Assembly (NCBI GenBank): GCA_947462335.1
Contig: OX381706.1
Location: 16,468,784-16,532,783 of the forward strand
Direction of reading: 5' to 3'
DNA length: 64,000 nt
Source of the DNA: Harmothoe impar
Lineage: Eukaryota; Annelida; Polychaeta; Phyllodocida; Polynoidae
Each line of letters begins with the position of its first letter. The stretch's first letter is position 1. Below, piece after piece: positions 1-12,955 of this stretch. Under the pieces are notes generated by a model. That model was not told the origin of the DNA. It searched no databases and saw nothing but the letters and a program-made list of their open reading frames with translations. Both the position numbers and the translations under genes were made by a program.

Positions 1-2245
1 ATTATTGTAAGACCCACTTTTTTATTCAATAGTGCTATTGCCACCAGAATATGAACTAGCAGCTCTCAAAACCTCAAGGAAATTTCTCGGGACTTATCTG
101 AAACTGTTTTATTTCTATGAGGAATTGGAAAATGAAAATTCAACCATGAATCAAAGTGAATATTTGCATATTTAGATATGTATATATCTAAAGGGGCTGA
201 CAATTTTTAACCCCCCTCGCCTTGTGTAGAATATATGAGTTTGGCTGAAAAAAGGTTACATTTTTTGCCCCTTTGCCCCTCCTGGTCAAGGGGTCGACAT
301 AACTTCCCCCTCCCCAACCTGTTGTTAAAAATTTCCTACTGCAAATTAATAAATATCGCAGTACTAAACTTAACAACATAACAGTTCATGGAATTTAAAT
401 TGATGATCTTTATTTTTCCTCAGAATGAGTCACTGATACAATCTGGCTTCAAATTTTAAACCTTAATAGATGTAGCAAAAAAGAATATGATATACAAAGA
501 TCTTCCTCGTTTTGTCTGGTCTCCCTTGCAGGGTTTCCAAAAGCAATAAAAAAGCATTTCAAATGGCTTCTATAACTAAGTAGTGAGATGCTCATCAGCA
601 CTGATGACAAAACTGAAATTAATGTAAGATTTGTCTGAAGCAGGACATAAATATGATGTTAAAATCTAATGGTATGTTGGATTTCTTTTTCTTGTTTCTA
701 AGATGTGCTACAGTATCATTTAATGTATTCATTTCCCCTTGAGTGTAAAACCTTCATTCTTTGAAATGATCTCTGCAATAATGTGTGAAAAGAACTGACT
801 GTATTTAAAGAATTCAGGCATATTTCATGTCAAATAACGTGATCAAGCAAGACTAAATATAAGCAAAAGACTAGTATATGATATAAGCATGATGGTGCCT
901 CTCCTTTATAACCACACTACTTCTGCACCAGACTGGGGTCTTATCTCTCTTGAAATTGCATTTGGTCTATGAGAAAAGGAGATGACGGTCAGAAAGAGGG
1001 TTTGCAATTGGCGCTCCTCATCCGATTAGCTTACCAAAACAAATAGACTGCAATGGCCTACTCCTGATGAGCAAGGCTATAATTATTGCAGCTGTTGTTG
1101 GCTTTGGCTGTGGAGGCTTTGCATTTAAAAAATCCCCTAATCAAATAGGATTATTAGATTATCAAGTTGTAAAACAAGTTCACATTAATTACATTAAGTC
1201 TGACAAGGGGCATCTTCTTTACTTAATGGGTTTTAGGTTGCTTGATTGTCTCGGTAATTAATTAGTTGAAGTCAACTTAAGAAGTTATGTTCCTTTTCCT
1301 GGATGATATAAGTCATTACACTCATGGGCATGTAGCACTCATATGAGTAGAACCTTAGATATGTTCTAATTAATTCAGTAACTTATTAGGTTTATAACTA
1401 TTGTCTATGCACATACATATGTGTCATTGTCTATTGTCAGAGAACTCAGATAAGTTGTCGAAAACAAGGATAGTGCAAAAGACGTGGTATTCTCGGCTTC
1501 ATCTGGCAAATTGGCTATCGTACAACATGAACACCAAACATGCCTTATTTCTTAACATATTTTCTCACCTATGGTTTGCAAAATACTGTTGCCTTATTTC
1601 TTTATTGTTCCTTGAAACCTGGGAATTAATAAATGCCAATTTAGGTCCTGATTTGGGACACTGGGCACTTATTCCAGAAAACCATAATATGGTTACATAA
1701 TATAAGTACATAACATAAAAGGGTCAATGAACTTTCAAACCAGTGTCCCCCATACTATGTAAATACCATTTCTCACAAGATTTGTTATGATTAATATCAA
1801 TACCATTGTACAACATTCTGGTGGGTGGTTGAACAGGGATAGGACCTGTCCAACGACTTGACCCCTCACTCTATGCACTCTGATGCCCACAATTATGCAA
1901 AGGGTATGGGGAATTCATATAAAACACCTCCAATGGATAGGCCTAATTATCCCGCATCCCTAGCTATAAATAGTATGAAATTAAGATCCACTAGGGGAAA
2001 GAAAACATGCACAGGATTTATAATTAAGTGTCAGACCATTTATCTCATCCACTGGAAGGTTTTAGAATAGTGAGCACCCACTAAACACCTCCCTCCATGC
2101 TTAAAACTGATCCAGCAGGCCCATTATAACCATGCCTAACCCTAATTTTCTGGCACCCACAGCATTAATACCAGTTTCTTTTCAAAATGATCACATGTCA
2201 TTGTTTTAGCTGGTTGATGCTGACACGGGAGTGGTAGCACTATCT

Positions 2246-2856
2246 GTGTACAGGCAAGGGAGAAAGGGATATCCAACGAAAATGTCAACTTTAAAATTGA
2301 CATAATAAGCTTTCCAGTGATATATTACACAGGACTATATCATTTCTAGTTTTTGAGAAATGGCTATTTTAATATGGGTGGGCATTGCCCTATCGAAAAC
2401 CCAAATTAGCTCTAGGTCTCATAGTTTCCAAGATATCTCTATCTATTTAGCATAATTAGAATAATTAAAATTTGATCATACATTTTCATTCTATAGGCCA
2501 TAAGTTTTAATCTAGAAATGATAATTTTATTCTGTTTTGACCACAGTAATCCTCCCGAATCATTCTATCAATGGGATTCTTTATTTTCTTTATTTAGAAT
2601 GAAAATCATGTTTCCATGGCAACACATATCAACAAAGACACCCATTTAGGTTCTAAAATGTTCTTTTCACATTCCAAATAAGGAAGCCTTCCACCAAAAA
2701 TGGAATGTTTTGTATAAAACTACTGAATTTGCCAGAAAAAAGTACTAGAAACCAAATTTTAGCCTGTTACTACCATTTTAGGCCATGGTGGAGCTCCCCG
2801 GTGGCTAAAATGTGTACTAATCCCGCTAGGATACCCCTTTCTGCTTGCCTGCTCAC
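2246..2856. mobile_element. 611-bp TIR DNA transposon, non-autonomous
   Basis: The element is flanked by a 4-bp direct repeat ATCT at 2,242-2,245 and 2,857-2,860. Its ends form an imperfect inverted repeat of about 23 bp: GTGTACAGGCAAGGGAGAAA on the left, and the complement of the right end begins GTGAGCAGGCAAGCAGAAAG. Copy D at about 51,181 and copy B at about 21,224 have the uninterrupted target (actatct in both), so this is an insertion and not a deletion elsewhere. It has no transposase frame. The interior is AT-rich and contains one canonical X-box-like site at 2,610. The superfamily is not assigned; a 4-bp duplication leaves several possibilities. Confidence 0.8.
2610..2623 (+). promoter_or_regulatory. 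X-box-like site (RFX consensus)
   Basis: GTTTCCATGGCAAC fits the RFX X-box pattern RYYNYY-N(1-3)-RRNRAC with a 2-bp spacer. It lies inside the 611-bp transposon and not near a recognisable promoter. The match is read directly from the sequence; binding or function is not shown. Confidence 0.35.
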
Positions 2857-3867
2857 ATCTATCAATGAGCTTGTCGCTTCCAAGGTTATTTCTGTCCAAA
2901 CTGTGTGTCCCCTATATGGCTAGTTTTCATTCAATAAGCAATAAATATCCTATATCTCACCAAAATACACTGTTTGCAGCCAATGTTGGTATTTCTGGTC
3001 ATTTTTCATACCAATGGCAAGCACTTGCAGCAGTCTTGGATGTATATCTTGTTAGATTGTTATCATGACATTGTCTCATGGATACTAGGGTGTTCATGAA
3101 ATTGTTGCTTACCTCAGAATATGCAATGTAACTTAAAATAAATAATAAATGTCCAGTGTTCTTTCTATATATAATCATGCTGTTAATGTTGTAGTTATAT
3201 GACCTGAGAGAACCTTTGCCTCATGGTAATTGTGTCTTAGTAGTAAACAACAAGCCAACCCCTGTCAACATGCAATTTGTTGATGTTTTTGGCCTCGCTA
3301 TGCAAACATGTTTAACATTGACATGTTGTTGCAATGGAGAATAGGATTTTCACAATATAAAGCCACAATCTGACTAAAAGGTTTTGCTCAGCAGCTGCCC
3401 ATTTTAGCTTCATTTGACATGACTTCTTCCACAACAACACACCATATAATAATGTAAGCCTACACAATAATATTTTCAAAGGTATATTTGTCTTTCATTC
3501 TTTTATTTTCATAGCACTGTCATTTTAAGCTTGGAATATTCGGGATATGGCATTCATTAACAATCTGTACAGATGGCTTATGAACTTGTGTGTGTCATGT
3601 GCCCTTATCAACAGCAAAAAATTTGGGAGAGATCAAAGTATCTAGCACACAGAGAACAGTGGGAAAATAAAAATAAAGGAAACATTGTAAGTCAGCTTAT
3701 TTGAGGCACAGGCAGCTGGATTGTTAGCTCCTATGATTGGGATAGTTATTTTGTGTTGCATGGGTGGAGATATCATGTTCACTTTGCAGCAATTGCTTAT
3801 ATATCATATTTTAAAGAAAAGTGCAGGAAAGGAAATTCCCAGTTATACCAGCTATACCAGTGCCTCT

Positions 3868-3960
3868 ACGTGGGTAAAAATCGACACGGGCGACATAAAG
3901 ACATGGCCCCTTTAAAAATCAACATGGGAGACACAGCCCCTTTAAAGATTGACGGGCACA
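3868..3960 (+). repeat. Degenerate short tandem repeat (about 30 bp, three units)
   Basis: Three imperfect units share the core cccctttaaaaatcgacacg with GGGCGACA or GGGAGACACA variants. The same series is present in copy D at about 52,195-52,360, where further scattered aaaaatcgacac units follow. It is therefore older than the A/D split. No function is apparent. Confidence 0.5.
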
Positions 3961-6746
3961 GACATTCTTATAAGGCCCTAGTATATTCTGTATGTATAAA
4001 AATCAATTCCTTAGAGTTCTGGAGAGTTCAGATTGTAAGGTTGTACTCTGGGAGTTGACAGCTGCCTACATCATGTGCATCATCAAATACTGTCTTCAAT
4101 CATAGAAGATAAATGAGTTATTTTATCATCAGTACATATTATGAAGAGAGAACTTTGAGTGTTGAATCTTCATCAATTTAGCAGGCAATATTTATTTCTT
4201 ATACAAATGGCCATCAACATGCAGCTTTATAGGTTAACCCAAAGGAAAATGCTTCTACTGACTGATCTGTAGACAATATCTTATGAAACAATGTCTATCA
4301 ATCTTTCTATGTCAAGCATATGTACCTAATGCTACTATCAAAGGCACTCCAAATAGCCATGATTATTGATCAACAGGGACCTGGCTGAACGATGAATTGA
4401 GTGATCTGATTAGCTGCCAGCCCTTATTAATCCCCAAGGTTGAATAGTGCTTTAATGTGCTGTGCCCTTCTTATCACTTTAATGCAGAGTAAGTTACTCG
4501 ACAGGGTTGCACTCATGCATCTCATGCTGACCCTTCTGGAGTGCATCAATTTTTGATAGCCCACATGAATGCAGCCCTTGCAAGTAGACACACCCTGACT
4601 ATTTTCATGCATTATAACAAAAATGGGCATACAACATTAAAGCGCCATGTGGCCCTTAAAGAGGTAATCCTTCTCAGGGAGCGACTGGAGCCAAGTGTGG
4701 GTGAGATATACACCTGGAGGACCTAGAGATCTAATTAATATTGTGATTGATAGGTGTCAATAAATCCCAGCAATTAGCATCCCTCCCACACACTTCTTGC
4801 ATAGAGAAAGGAAGTGGGTTCCCAGGGTCCACCACTTATTAAGTGACCACCCCTTCCACCAGACACCCAATGGAGGGTTAGCATTTAATGCATAGCTGAA
4901 GGAGTAAATGTATGGTGAGGATTATGAATATGTATAATGGGTCAGGAATCCCCTCTTCCATTAACAATTTTAAAGTTTTTCAGTGCAAAAGCACATATTA
5001 CATGACTTTGAGGCAATGCACAAATTGGGATAGGGCTTGATTTTTGAGACACTGACTCTCACTTTCTTTTCACTGCAAACATAACTTTCTTAATTCCAGG
5101 AACGTGTAGTCCTTCTTTTTAAGATGACCTCCACCGTTAAGATAACCCCTACTTTCAGTAAAAAAATCTGTCTTGTATTTGAAAAGGTTTTCCATGTAAA
5201 GTAAAACTTGCTCTATTCATAAGTTGACCTAATACTTGATGATAAAAAAACTGTCTTATAGAAAATTGAACTCAGAAAAATTTGTCTGGAGGGCAGGATC
5301 TCACAGCACATCTATAACCAGCAGACACCATACAGGGCTTGTTCCCTGTGTCCAGTGAACATCACCCATTACTTCATCAGCAGATACTTCCATGGAAATA
5401 TCACCAGTCATACAACCAACTGCAATCTAAAGTGAAGCACTCAAGTGTCAATGTCTGCTGCACCTATCTCATAAAGGAAATGAATCCCATCATATTTACA
5501 ACTTACTGGTTAATAAGCGTGTCTGCATAAGCCAACGTGAGCCCCTTCTTGCATTCTTTTCAGAACACAGCCAATGCCTTGTGACTGGAAAGTAATGGCT
5601 TACCTTCAAAACAAATCCATTCTTGGTTTGAGATTTTAGCCTCTACTACTGATACATTTTCTGGACATGTGAACACATACCAGGGGGAGTTTCTTAAGGT
5701 TCTGATAATGGAAAGTTACACCATGGGTCCACCATGGGGAGTTACTGGACATCAAATTGACACAAAATAAATATCCTGATTCATCAGGAACAAACTGAGT
5801 GCCTTGTGTCATTATCCCCAATACCCCATCCCTACCCCATCCCCAGCTATTAATAGTGCCTCGTTGCTACTTCTAGTGGGGAACATGTACAGGAGTTACA
5901 ATTAAGTGTCAGACCATTCAGCTCACCGGGTGTTATTTTTTGTGTTGTGAACACGCCCTAAACACCTCCTCCCATGCTTAAAACTGATCCAGCAGGCCCA
6001 ATATAACAAGTCGTAGCATCATCTTCTGGTGCAAATAGCATCAATTTCAATTTCTTTTAGAAATGATTGCATGTCAATGTATTAATTGGCATCAGCGCGG
6101 TCATGTGAGACTAGTTGATGCTGACACAAGAGTGACAGCACTATCTACCAATGAGGAGAGTCAAAATACTATCACCATAATAACTCTTTTTGACCCTCTT
6201 TAAAGAGTAAATTTGAATTTCTTCTGCAATGAAGTTAAAGCATGTATTCAAGTTCTGCAGTAAAATGTTAAACTGCAGTTGACTCTCCCTGCCAGACAAG
6301 TAGAATTCATCATTTGGTTGAGATACCTGGAGAGCCTTTTTTCATACACTTTCTACATATTATCCAAGCTATTCTTACAAATCTTATACAAATAATGTCT
6401 ACCTCACATAATGAAACTAAATGTTAACATATTGTTGTACCAGCTTTTAGGAGAATAGCTCCGATCTAGTGAGAAAACATAATAATTGTCTTATTCATGG
6501 AAATAGGGGCCATTTTTACTTTACAAAGACAGCATCATCAACCGCCAAACGTGCATTGAAACTTCACAAATGTAATACTCGTGCAGTATTCTCATTATAC
6601 AGTCATGCACACAGAAAAGTGAAGGAGTTGCCACGACTCTAACGGTGAGACTCATGAGACACAGCCTTATTGTAGTGTGAGGGGTAGCCCGTCAGACAAT
6701 TTAGGGTACTGATTCAAGGTGAGCAGATCCAAGCTCAAGAAGTGGT

Positions 6747-7016
6747 GGCTGTGTCTCACCAGATCGGACCAATGTAAACATCTTTGACTGGGTACCATCT
6801 TTGACCAGGTGCCATCTTTACTGGCCACCATAAATATTAGCTTTGAAAATAATAATTTGTTCTTTGATATGTAAGGGATAAAATAAAATAAATTGTGATG
6901 GTTATATCTACATTTATATCTTCATCTGCACCAAATAAACTGTTTTCTGTCAGGAGGTCAAATATGGCATTGGGTCAAAGACGTTTGCATTGGCCCAATT
7001 TTGGTGAGACACAGCC
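6747..7016. mobile_element. 270-bp palindromic MITE-like inverted repeat
   Basis: The outer roughly 60 bp on each side are imperfect inverted repeats. The left arm begins GGCTGTGTCTCACCAGATC, and the complement of the right arm begins GGCTGTGTCTCACCAAAATT. Both continue through matching CCAATG, AAACATCTTTGAC-like and CCATCTTTGACC-like segments. The interior, about 150 bp, is AT-rich and non-coding. Copy B has the same structure at about 29,693-29,955 and a second, partial version at about 30,407-30,580. I found no clear target-site duplication, so the transposon assignment rests on the symmetry alone. Confidence 0.55.
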
Positions 7017-9305
7017 TGGAAGAGAAGAGTACTCGTCCTCCTGTTGCTAAACAGCTAGACGAGTTCCTGAAGGTAGGTTCCGTCCATATACAGCCTAATA
7101 CGCGTAATGGCATGACCACATGCCGCCTACACATGTATATTGACTGACAGGGACCAGGTGATGCCCTAGTTGGACCCTCATCAACAACATGTGACCTCTC
7201 TTTGAGATAAATCTCATCCAACCCTGAGAGTGCTGAGTAATGTTGGGAGGATGGGTTAGTTTCAATTCATGATCTGCACCGGGTCAATAGGAAAACTGCA
7301 GGGTTCAATTTGTATCAAATCCATAGTGCAAACCCTTATAGGCACATGACTAAGCTCATGTTTATTCAATTCTGTAATACTGCCATCTCTCTATCACACA
7401 TATGGGAGCTCTGTATGCCATTGTGGCATTGCATACAGCATGTATCACACTCGGGGTACATCTGTAATACAGGACAACCCATGGGTTTTACTGTTAGTGA
7501 TGATAAACAAGATTCTGACTGTTGATCATGTGCCATTTGAAGGTAGCGGAGCAGGCTTATCTCATGCTGCCCATGACGTCACCATTGGAGCAAACACCTC
7601 CCAGTAGAGTCTGTACAGCACTGTTTGTCTCCAATCAGTTGCCCCTTATAGGTTTCTCTTGGTACTGCTTGTAGATCTATCTTGACAAGTAGCACTCAAT
7701 ACCCCCCTACATAATATCATGACATTGTACATTACACCTATCTAATTCAACACCAAAAATGAGGTATCTAACTCAACGGTGACGTCATAGGCTGTAGGGG
7801 ATAAACCTGCTGTTTTATCCTACTAATAATGTAGAATTGTGTTTATCATTACTAAGGCGCCATCATCAAAATAGGGTGTGGTTTCCTTTTAAAGTGCTGA
7901 TACCTGGAGTTCATGGCTAATCAGTAAATGTAATAGAATGTCCAATTAATTAGATAATCGATGGACACAGTCATGAGTCACTAACAGGGATTGCCTTGTC
8001 TATCTTATGCATTTGTACTGATCAAGACTCATTTAGCTAATAATTCTACAGGGGTCAGAAGGGCCATTATATAACATCCATGATATTTCCTAACATCACA
8101 AGTGCGCAAAAATATAAAGATATCTGTCTAACCTGACCATCAATACTTGCTGAGTGCCCTTTTTATAGATTATACAGATTCATATCAGGACCATAATCTG
8201 ATATGTACATGTCTATGTATACACATGCAGTAATGTACTACATAAGCTTTACCATAAAGAATGCTAGCATGTGTGCAGCTATATAGGTTCTTACCTCAGG
8301 CAATCCCATGATATCTTGGATAGCACCAGGCTCCAACACACCGTAATAGAATTAATATGGCCATAACAGGCTACTTCCCAAGAACAGACAATGTTTCATC
8401 ATTATAGCAGAGGTTAGAATTGTAGATGCAACCAATAAAAGAACAGTGGGGGCAAATAAAAGCCATGTGGATGTTACTTTATAGAGTATTATGAACCATA
8501 TCTCAACCATTTATTTACAGTAATTATTAAAGTACATTTATTGTATCCTTATGCCGAAAAATGCAGAGTAAGTTAAATAGAATTGCTGTACCATGGTAAA
8601 TCTACCCAACCATGTGGAGGTCGCTGTTTGCCCCCCAAATCATAGTCCTGTGAGGTAGCACTCTAACCTCTGCTATACAGTGTTATACCCTAAGGCCATG
8701 CCAGGTATTGGGAGGGTATGTGTGTGAGAGGAGGGGAGGTGCTGTCGGATTGCATTGACTGCAGAGAGCTGCCCCATGATGTGTGTACAGCCCCCAGTAG
8801 AACCTCACACATGCCACCATTGCATGACTTGGGTAGGGAAAGGCAGCTAAAGGTAAGAAAAACGTCAGGATTTTTCAGAGTCAATAGTCAGGGACAACCT
8901 TTGCTGATAGGTAGTGTACTGACAGACATGTATTGTAAAGGCAAGTTGCACAATGAAAGAATTTATGTGAATTAAAATCTAATATAAATGCCAATTAAAT
9001 GCCCTGATGACCTTTCTGGGACATTTAAATGGCATTACTGATTTTTAAGCTGCTTTAACACGTCTGGAAAAATTGACGTTAAACTTTACTTGATAATCAC
9101 TATGAGACATTTAAGCACTAGCAATAGCACTAGGCTGAGAACTATTAAAATCATCTCCTGGCTAATGTTGTACTCCATTGACATCATTTTTTTTATGCAA
9201 AGGCAGAGATTGAGAGTATTGAAAAGTCACAGGGAAAAGTTGTCAAAGCATTCTTTAAGTCACTTCCTATTCATGAATCCCCTAGATGAAGGCAAAAATG
9301 AACAG

Positions 9306-9356
9306 AGGGATGACGGGATGAAGAGATGAAGGGATGAAGGGATGAAGGGATGAAGC
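9306..9356 (+). repeat. GGGATGAA minisatellite
   Basis: A run of about six GGATGAAG / GGATGACG units. The equivalent tract is present in every copy with different lengths: B at about 32,800-32,835, C at about 42,825-42,875 and D at about 58,922-58,960. It is part of the ancestral unit and varies in repeat number. Confidence 0.8.
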
Positions 9357-10883
9357 AATAAAGGGAGTAATGGATTCCATTGGGCATCATTAAATACCTT
9401 TTATATGAATCAAGGTCAAATCAATATCTATTTGAAAACCCCTTCATGTCCAAAACGTCAATATCAATGGTTGGGTTAGTTCCCGTATTCACTAACCTGT
9501 TTGTTCTCCATAATTGTAATGCCCACAGTATTTCCAGTCCATAGGCATGCATGCCTACTTTCTCAGAAATATGCATCATACGCAGGCATTTGTCTGTGTT
9601 GAAATAAATGGTGAATATTGATTATCAGACAGCTACTGAGAATATCTGGAGAAGGACATAATGAGAAAGAGTTCAACATGAGAGGCTCTGAAGGAGTCTG
9701 CTACAAAGTGCTACAAAGTGCTCTCCATCCCTGACATGGATCGCGCCACCTCCATACAACCCAATTTACTGTCACCCTAGGTCACCTATAGTTTAGGGTC
9801 AGCGGCTTATTTTGGAGCCAGAATGAATGGCTGCATCGTAAATGACACCATTCTAAGGGAGGATAATCCATGAAAATATTGTAATCTCCTTGGCTTGTTA
9901 GGCATGTGAGAGAGAGGTATGGTGCTTATAGTAAAGGTGGGCATAGCCCCTAATACAGATCTGTTAGCTTGTTGGGCAGGGCCGGCCAACCCTGCTATTA
10001 CAAGGCGCAAGGGAGACATTGGCTGGTGCCATTAGTCATTTCCCTCTGACATGATAACGGCCTCGCCACAGCCATGATAACACACACCTCTCCACCCGTT
10101 TGGGTAGCGCCATACCCTGCCCCCTATAGTAGGAACTGAAGGGCAGGCCTATGTGTCTTCTTTTCTGTTCTTTCTTGCTTACCCTCCAGATATGCAATGC
10201 ATTCAAATTATATATATTCTTGGAAATCAGAGAAGTGCTTTGTTTTCACTGTAGTGAATTTTGTCATTCTAAAGAAGTCTGTTGAGGCTCTCATATGCAT
10301 GCATGTTTCATTTAGATATTATTAAGCACACCAGGAGCTAGCACAGACAAGATGATGTAAATTCATCATCTATTTCATCAGCTATTTACTAAGACGGTGA
10401 AGGCAAGGATGATATTGATGCCTACAAAGTGTCTGTTAGGCTATTGATGTGTGTTATTTCAATTCTTTTCAATGAATTTCCACTGCAACTGGAAGTCAGT
10501 TTTAGGATGTAATAGATAGCTCCTATTAGTAGCTTGATTAGGTGGAATCTGTAGCAGTCAAAAAGAACACTGATATGTCTCTGGTAATATGTAGTTTCGG
10601 TCTTATGAGGATAAACCTTAAACCTCAAGGGCCAGGTCTTCCTGCATCGTCAGTTTTTTATTTTGCTTTATGGGACATCTGCTCCATATTATTGATTTCT
10701 GGCTTCATGTTATATGGGTTGTAGCTAAGGTACACATTGAAAAACTCTTATATTGGGCATTCCAATAGGCATTTCAATGAACGGTTCTCCTCATGGACTT
10801 CCTGGAAGTCTCTTTAGGCAGAGCCTCTATATATATGTATATATGCAACCACTACTACTCCTACATATTTGACATCAATATAT

Positions 10884-12955
10884 GGCTGAATTTCACGAAA
10901 CTGCTTTTTTTCACACTTTTTTTTCTCCTGCCTATATTTGTTCAAATATGATAGATACATCTATCCTTTTGATGTATTCTGGTCAGGATAGACGAGGACT
11001 TTACAGGGTACCCTGGTTTTGCCTATCTATGAGTGAAAATAAGAGAGCTGGAGGTCAAAAAGTACTGAAAAACTGCCTTTTTCCACCCGAAAATCATGAT
11101 GACCCATATTGCAAGCTCAATAATTAATACAATAAATAGCCATGTGCTTATTTCCTTATTATTCCACTTCCCAAATAAGGTAAGGAATTTTTTAGTACCA
11201 AATATGGACATATAGGCAGCATCCCATAGGTTCTGTAGCCATATATGTATTAGGGAACTTTATTGGCTTCACACCTAACGCCCTAAACAATGCCCTCCAC
11301 CTCTAAGATTAAAACAGTACACCAAATATCTGATTGTGGTATGCTAAGGCCTAACATATACCTACATAATAATAAAAAGATTAAGAGTGTGGATTATTTA
11401 CAATAGCCTAGAGAGAACATTGAGCAGGTTGGGGAACTTTTACCGGCTTCACGCCTAACGCCCTACATAGAAACTAATGATGTGGTATCATCCTGAGTTA
11501 TTATATTTGACCAACTTCACTATGCTATAAATATACTTGTATATAAAGGTTACTATGTGGTTTAATTGCATTATTCTACCATATGCATAGCAATAGCTTT
11601 GAGCTCATATATATGTTCTGGCTTCACACCTAACGCCCGGCTTCACGCCTAACGCCCTCACCAATATATTCACTCTGTACAGTACAAAAGGATATCCAAC
11701 CAGCCTGAAACGATTTGTGAGGAGACAACCATGTACCACCCTTCTTCCCATACAATATCTAAGGTTAATTATAGTAAATGATATGTTATATTCATGTTTT
11801 AATATCCTTTTTTGGTCAGAAAGTAAATGATTCCTTGATATACAAAAGTTCTAACCTTAATGCTGATCATAGCACCTAGAATGAGGCAGGGTGCATGTAG
11901 AGCTCTGTATTATTAACAATAAAAAAGCCAAAAGATGAATCCAGCATGCTACAATAAACTTTGGCAGGTATATCCTATCTTAACCCTGTCTGTCAGCGTT
12001 GTGGCTTCACGCCTAACGCCCTCACAAATAGCTCTCAATGCTGTACAAAAGGTAATCCAACCAACCTGAATCGATGTGTGAGGGTGCTACCATGTACCAT
12101 CCTTCTTCTCATAGGATATCTAAGGTTAATTATGGTAAATACTATGTTTTATTCATGTTTTAAGATCCTTTTTCGTCCAAAAAGTCAACATCTTCTTACA
12201 AGAACCCAGAATATAGAAATGTTTTGAGCCTTTTACATGCTTCAAACAATAGAATAATGTAGTGGAAATGTCCTGGAGCATATATGTATCAGTTAAGAAC
12301 CAGTCAGATTGGATAGAATAGAGTTGGGGGAGTATATTCTATTTTAGCCTTGATGGTCAGCATCGTGGCTTCACGCCTAACGCCCCCAACAATTCCTTGA
12401 GAAAACACAATATACACTAAAGTTGTAACCATACTGATGCTCATAGCGACTAGAATAAGGAAGGGGTGGTGTAGAGCTATCTATCAATTACAATTAAGAA
12501 CCCAAAAGATAATTCCAACATGCTACAATGAACTTTGGCAGGTATATCCTATCTTAACCCTGTCTGTCAGCGTTGTGGCTTCATGCCTAACGCCCTCACA
12601 AATAGCTCTCAATGCTGTACAAAAAGGTATCCAACAGGTATAAATAGATGCCTACCCTAGTTTAGGATGTTTTCTTCAATATTAAAACATAATATTAATG
12701 AAAGAAATGCCCTTATACATGACAAGAAGGTCTCCTTCTTGAGGGGAAAAGGGCGTTAGGCGTGAAGCCACGCAATATGACTATACAACTTTGCCCCTCT
12801 ACCATACATTTGCTGTAGATATTTAACCTGCCCAAATATTTCTGATGTATGGCTCACCCCCTAGGGTACATGGACGCAAAAGACTTTAAGCATACTCCTA
12901 CATTATATTTGGACCCCATGGTGCATGAAAAAAAGCAGTTTCGTGAAAAACGGCC
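10884..12955. mobile_element. 2,072-bp TIR DNA transposon, non-autonomous
   Basis: The left end GGCTGAATTTCACGAAACTG and the complement of the right end GGCCGTTTTTCACGAAACTG continue together through CTTTTTTTCA. This gives a terminal inverted repeat of about 30 bp with about three mismatches. The flanks repeat ATAT at 10,880-10,883 and 12,956-12,959; because the target is alternating AT, the true duplication could be TA, TAT or ATAT. Copy B at 35,381-35,400 has the precise empty site. No open frame longer than about 90 codons and no transposase motif are seen. The interior contains tandemly repeated blocks (a unit of about 362 bp, 11,639 to 12,003 to 12,367) and eight copies of a 19-bp motif. 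A TA duplication would suit Tc1/mariner-like or related groups; this is inference. Confidence 0.82.
11265..12769. repeat. Dispersed 19-bp motif GGCTTCACGCCTAACGCCC, eight copies
   Basis: The forward copies start at 11,265, 11,445, 11,620, 11,639, 12,003, 12,367 and 12,577. One reverse copy lies at 12,751-12,769. Variants differ at one base only (CACACC or CATGCC for CACGCC). Two copies abut head to tail at 11,620-11,657. The motif is GC-rich in an AT-rich element, is far better conserved than the DNA around it, and is absent from the rest of the window. Longer duplicated blocks accompany some copies; for example, the roughly 85 bp around 11,966-12,050 recur at 12,540-12,626. Confidence 0.85.

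Noticed and set aside
1067..1261. Conserved 64-codon frame beginning MSKAIIIAAVVGFG, also at 19,955 and 50,007
   Set aside because: The conservation follows from the segmental duplication. The B version has frame-neutral but non-conservative changes and a gap, and there is no promoter, splice or family signal.
11265..12769. CRISPR-like array
   Set aside because: The 19-bp repeats are irregularly spaced, occur in both orientations, and lie inside a TIR transposon in animal DNA.
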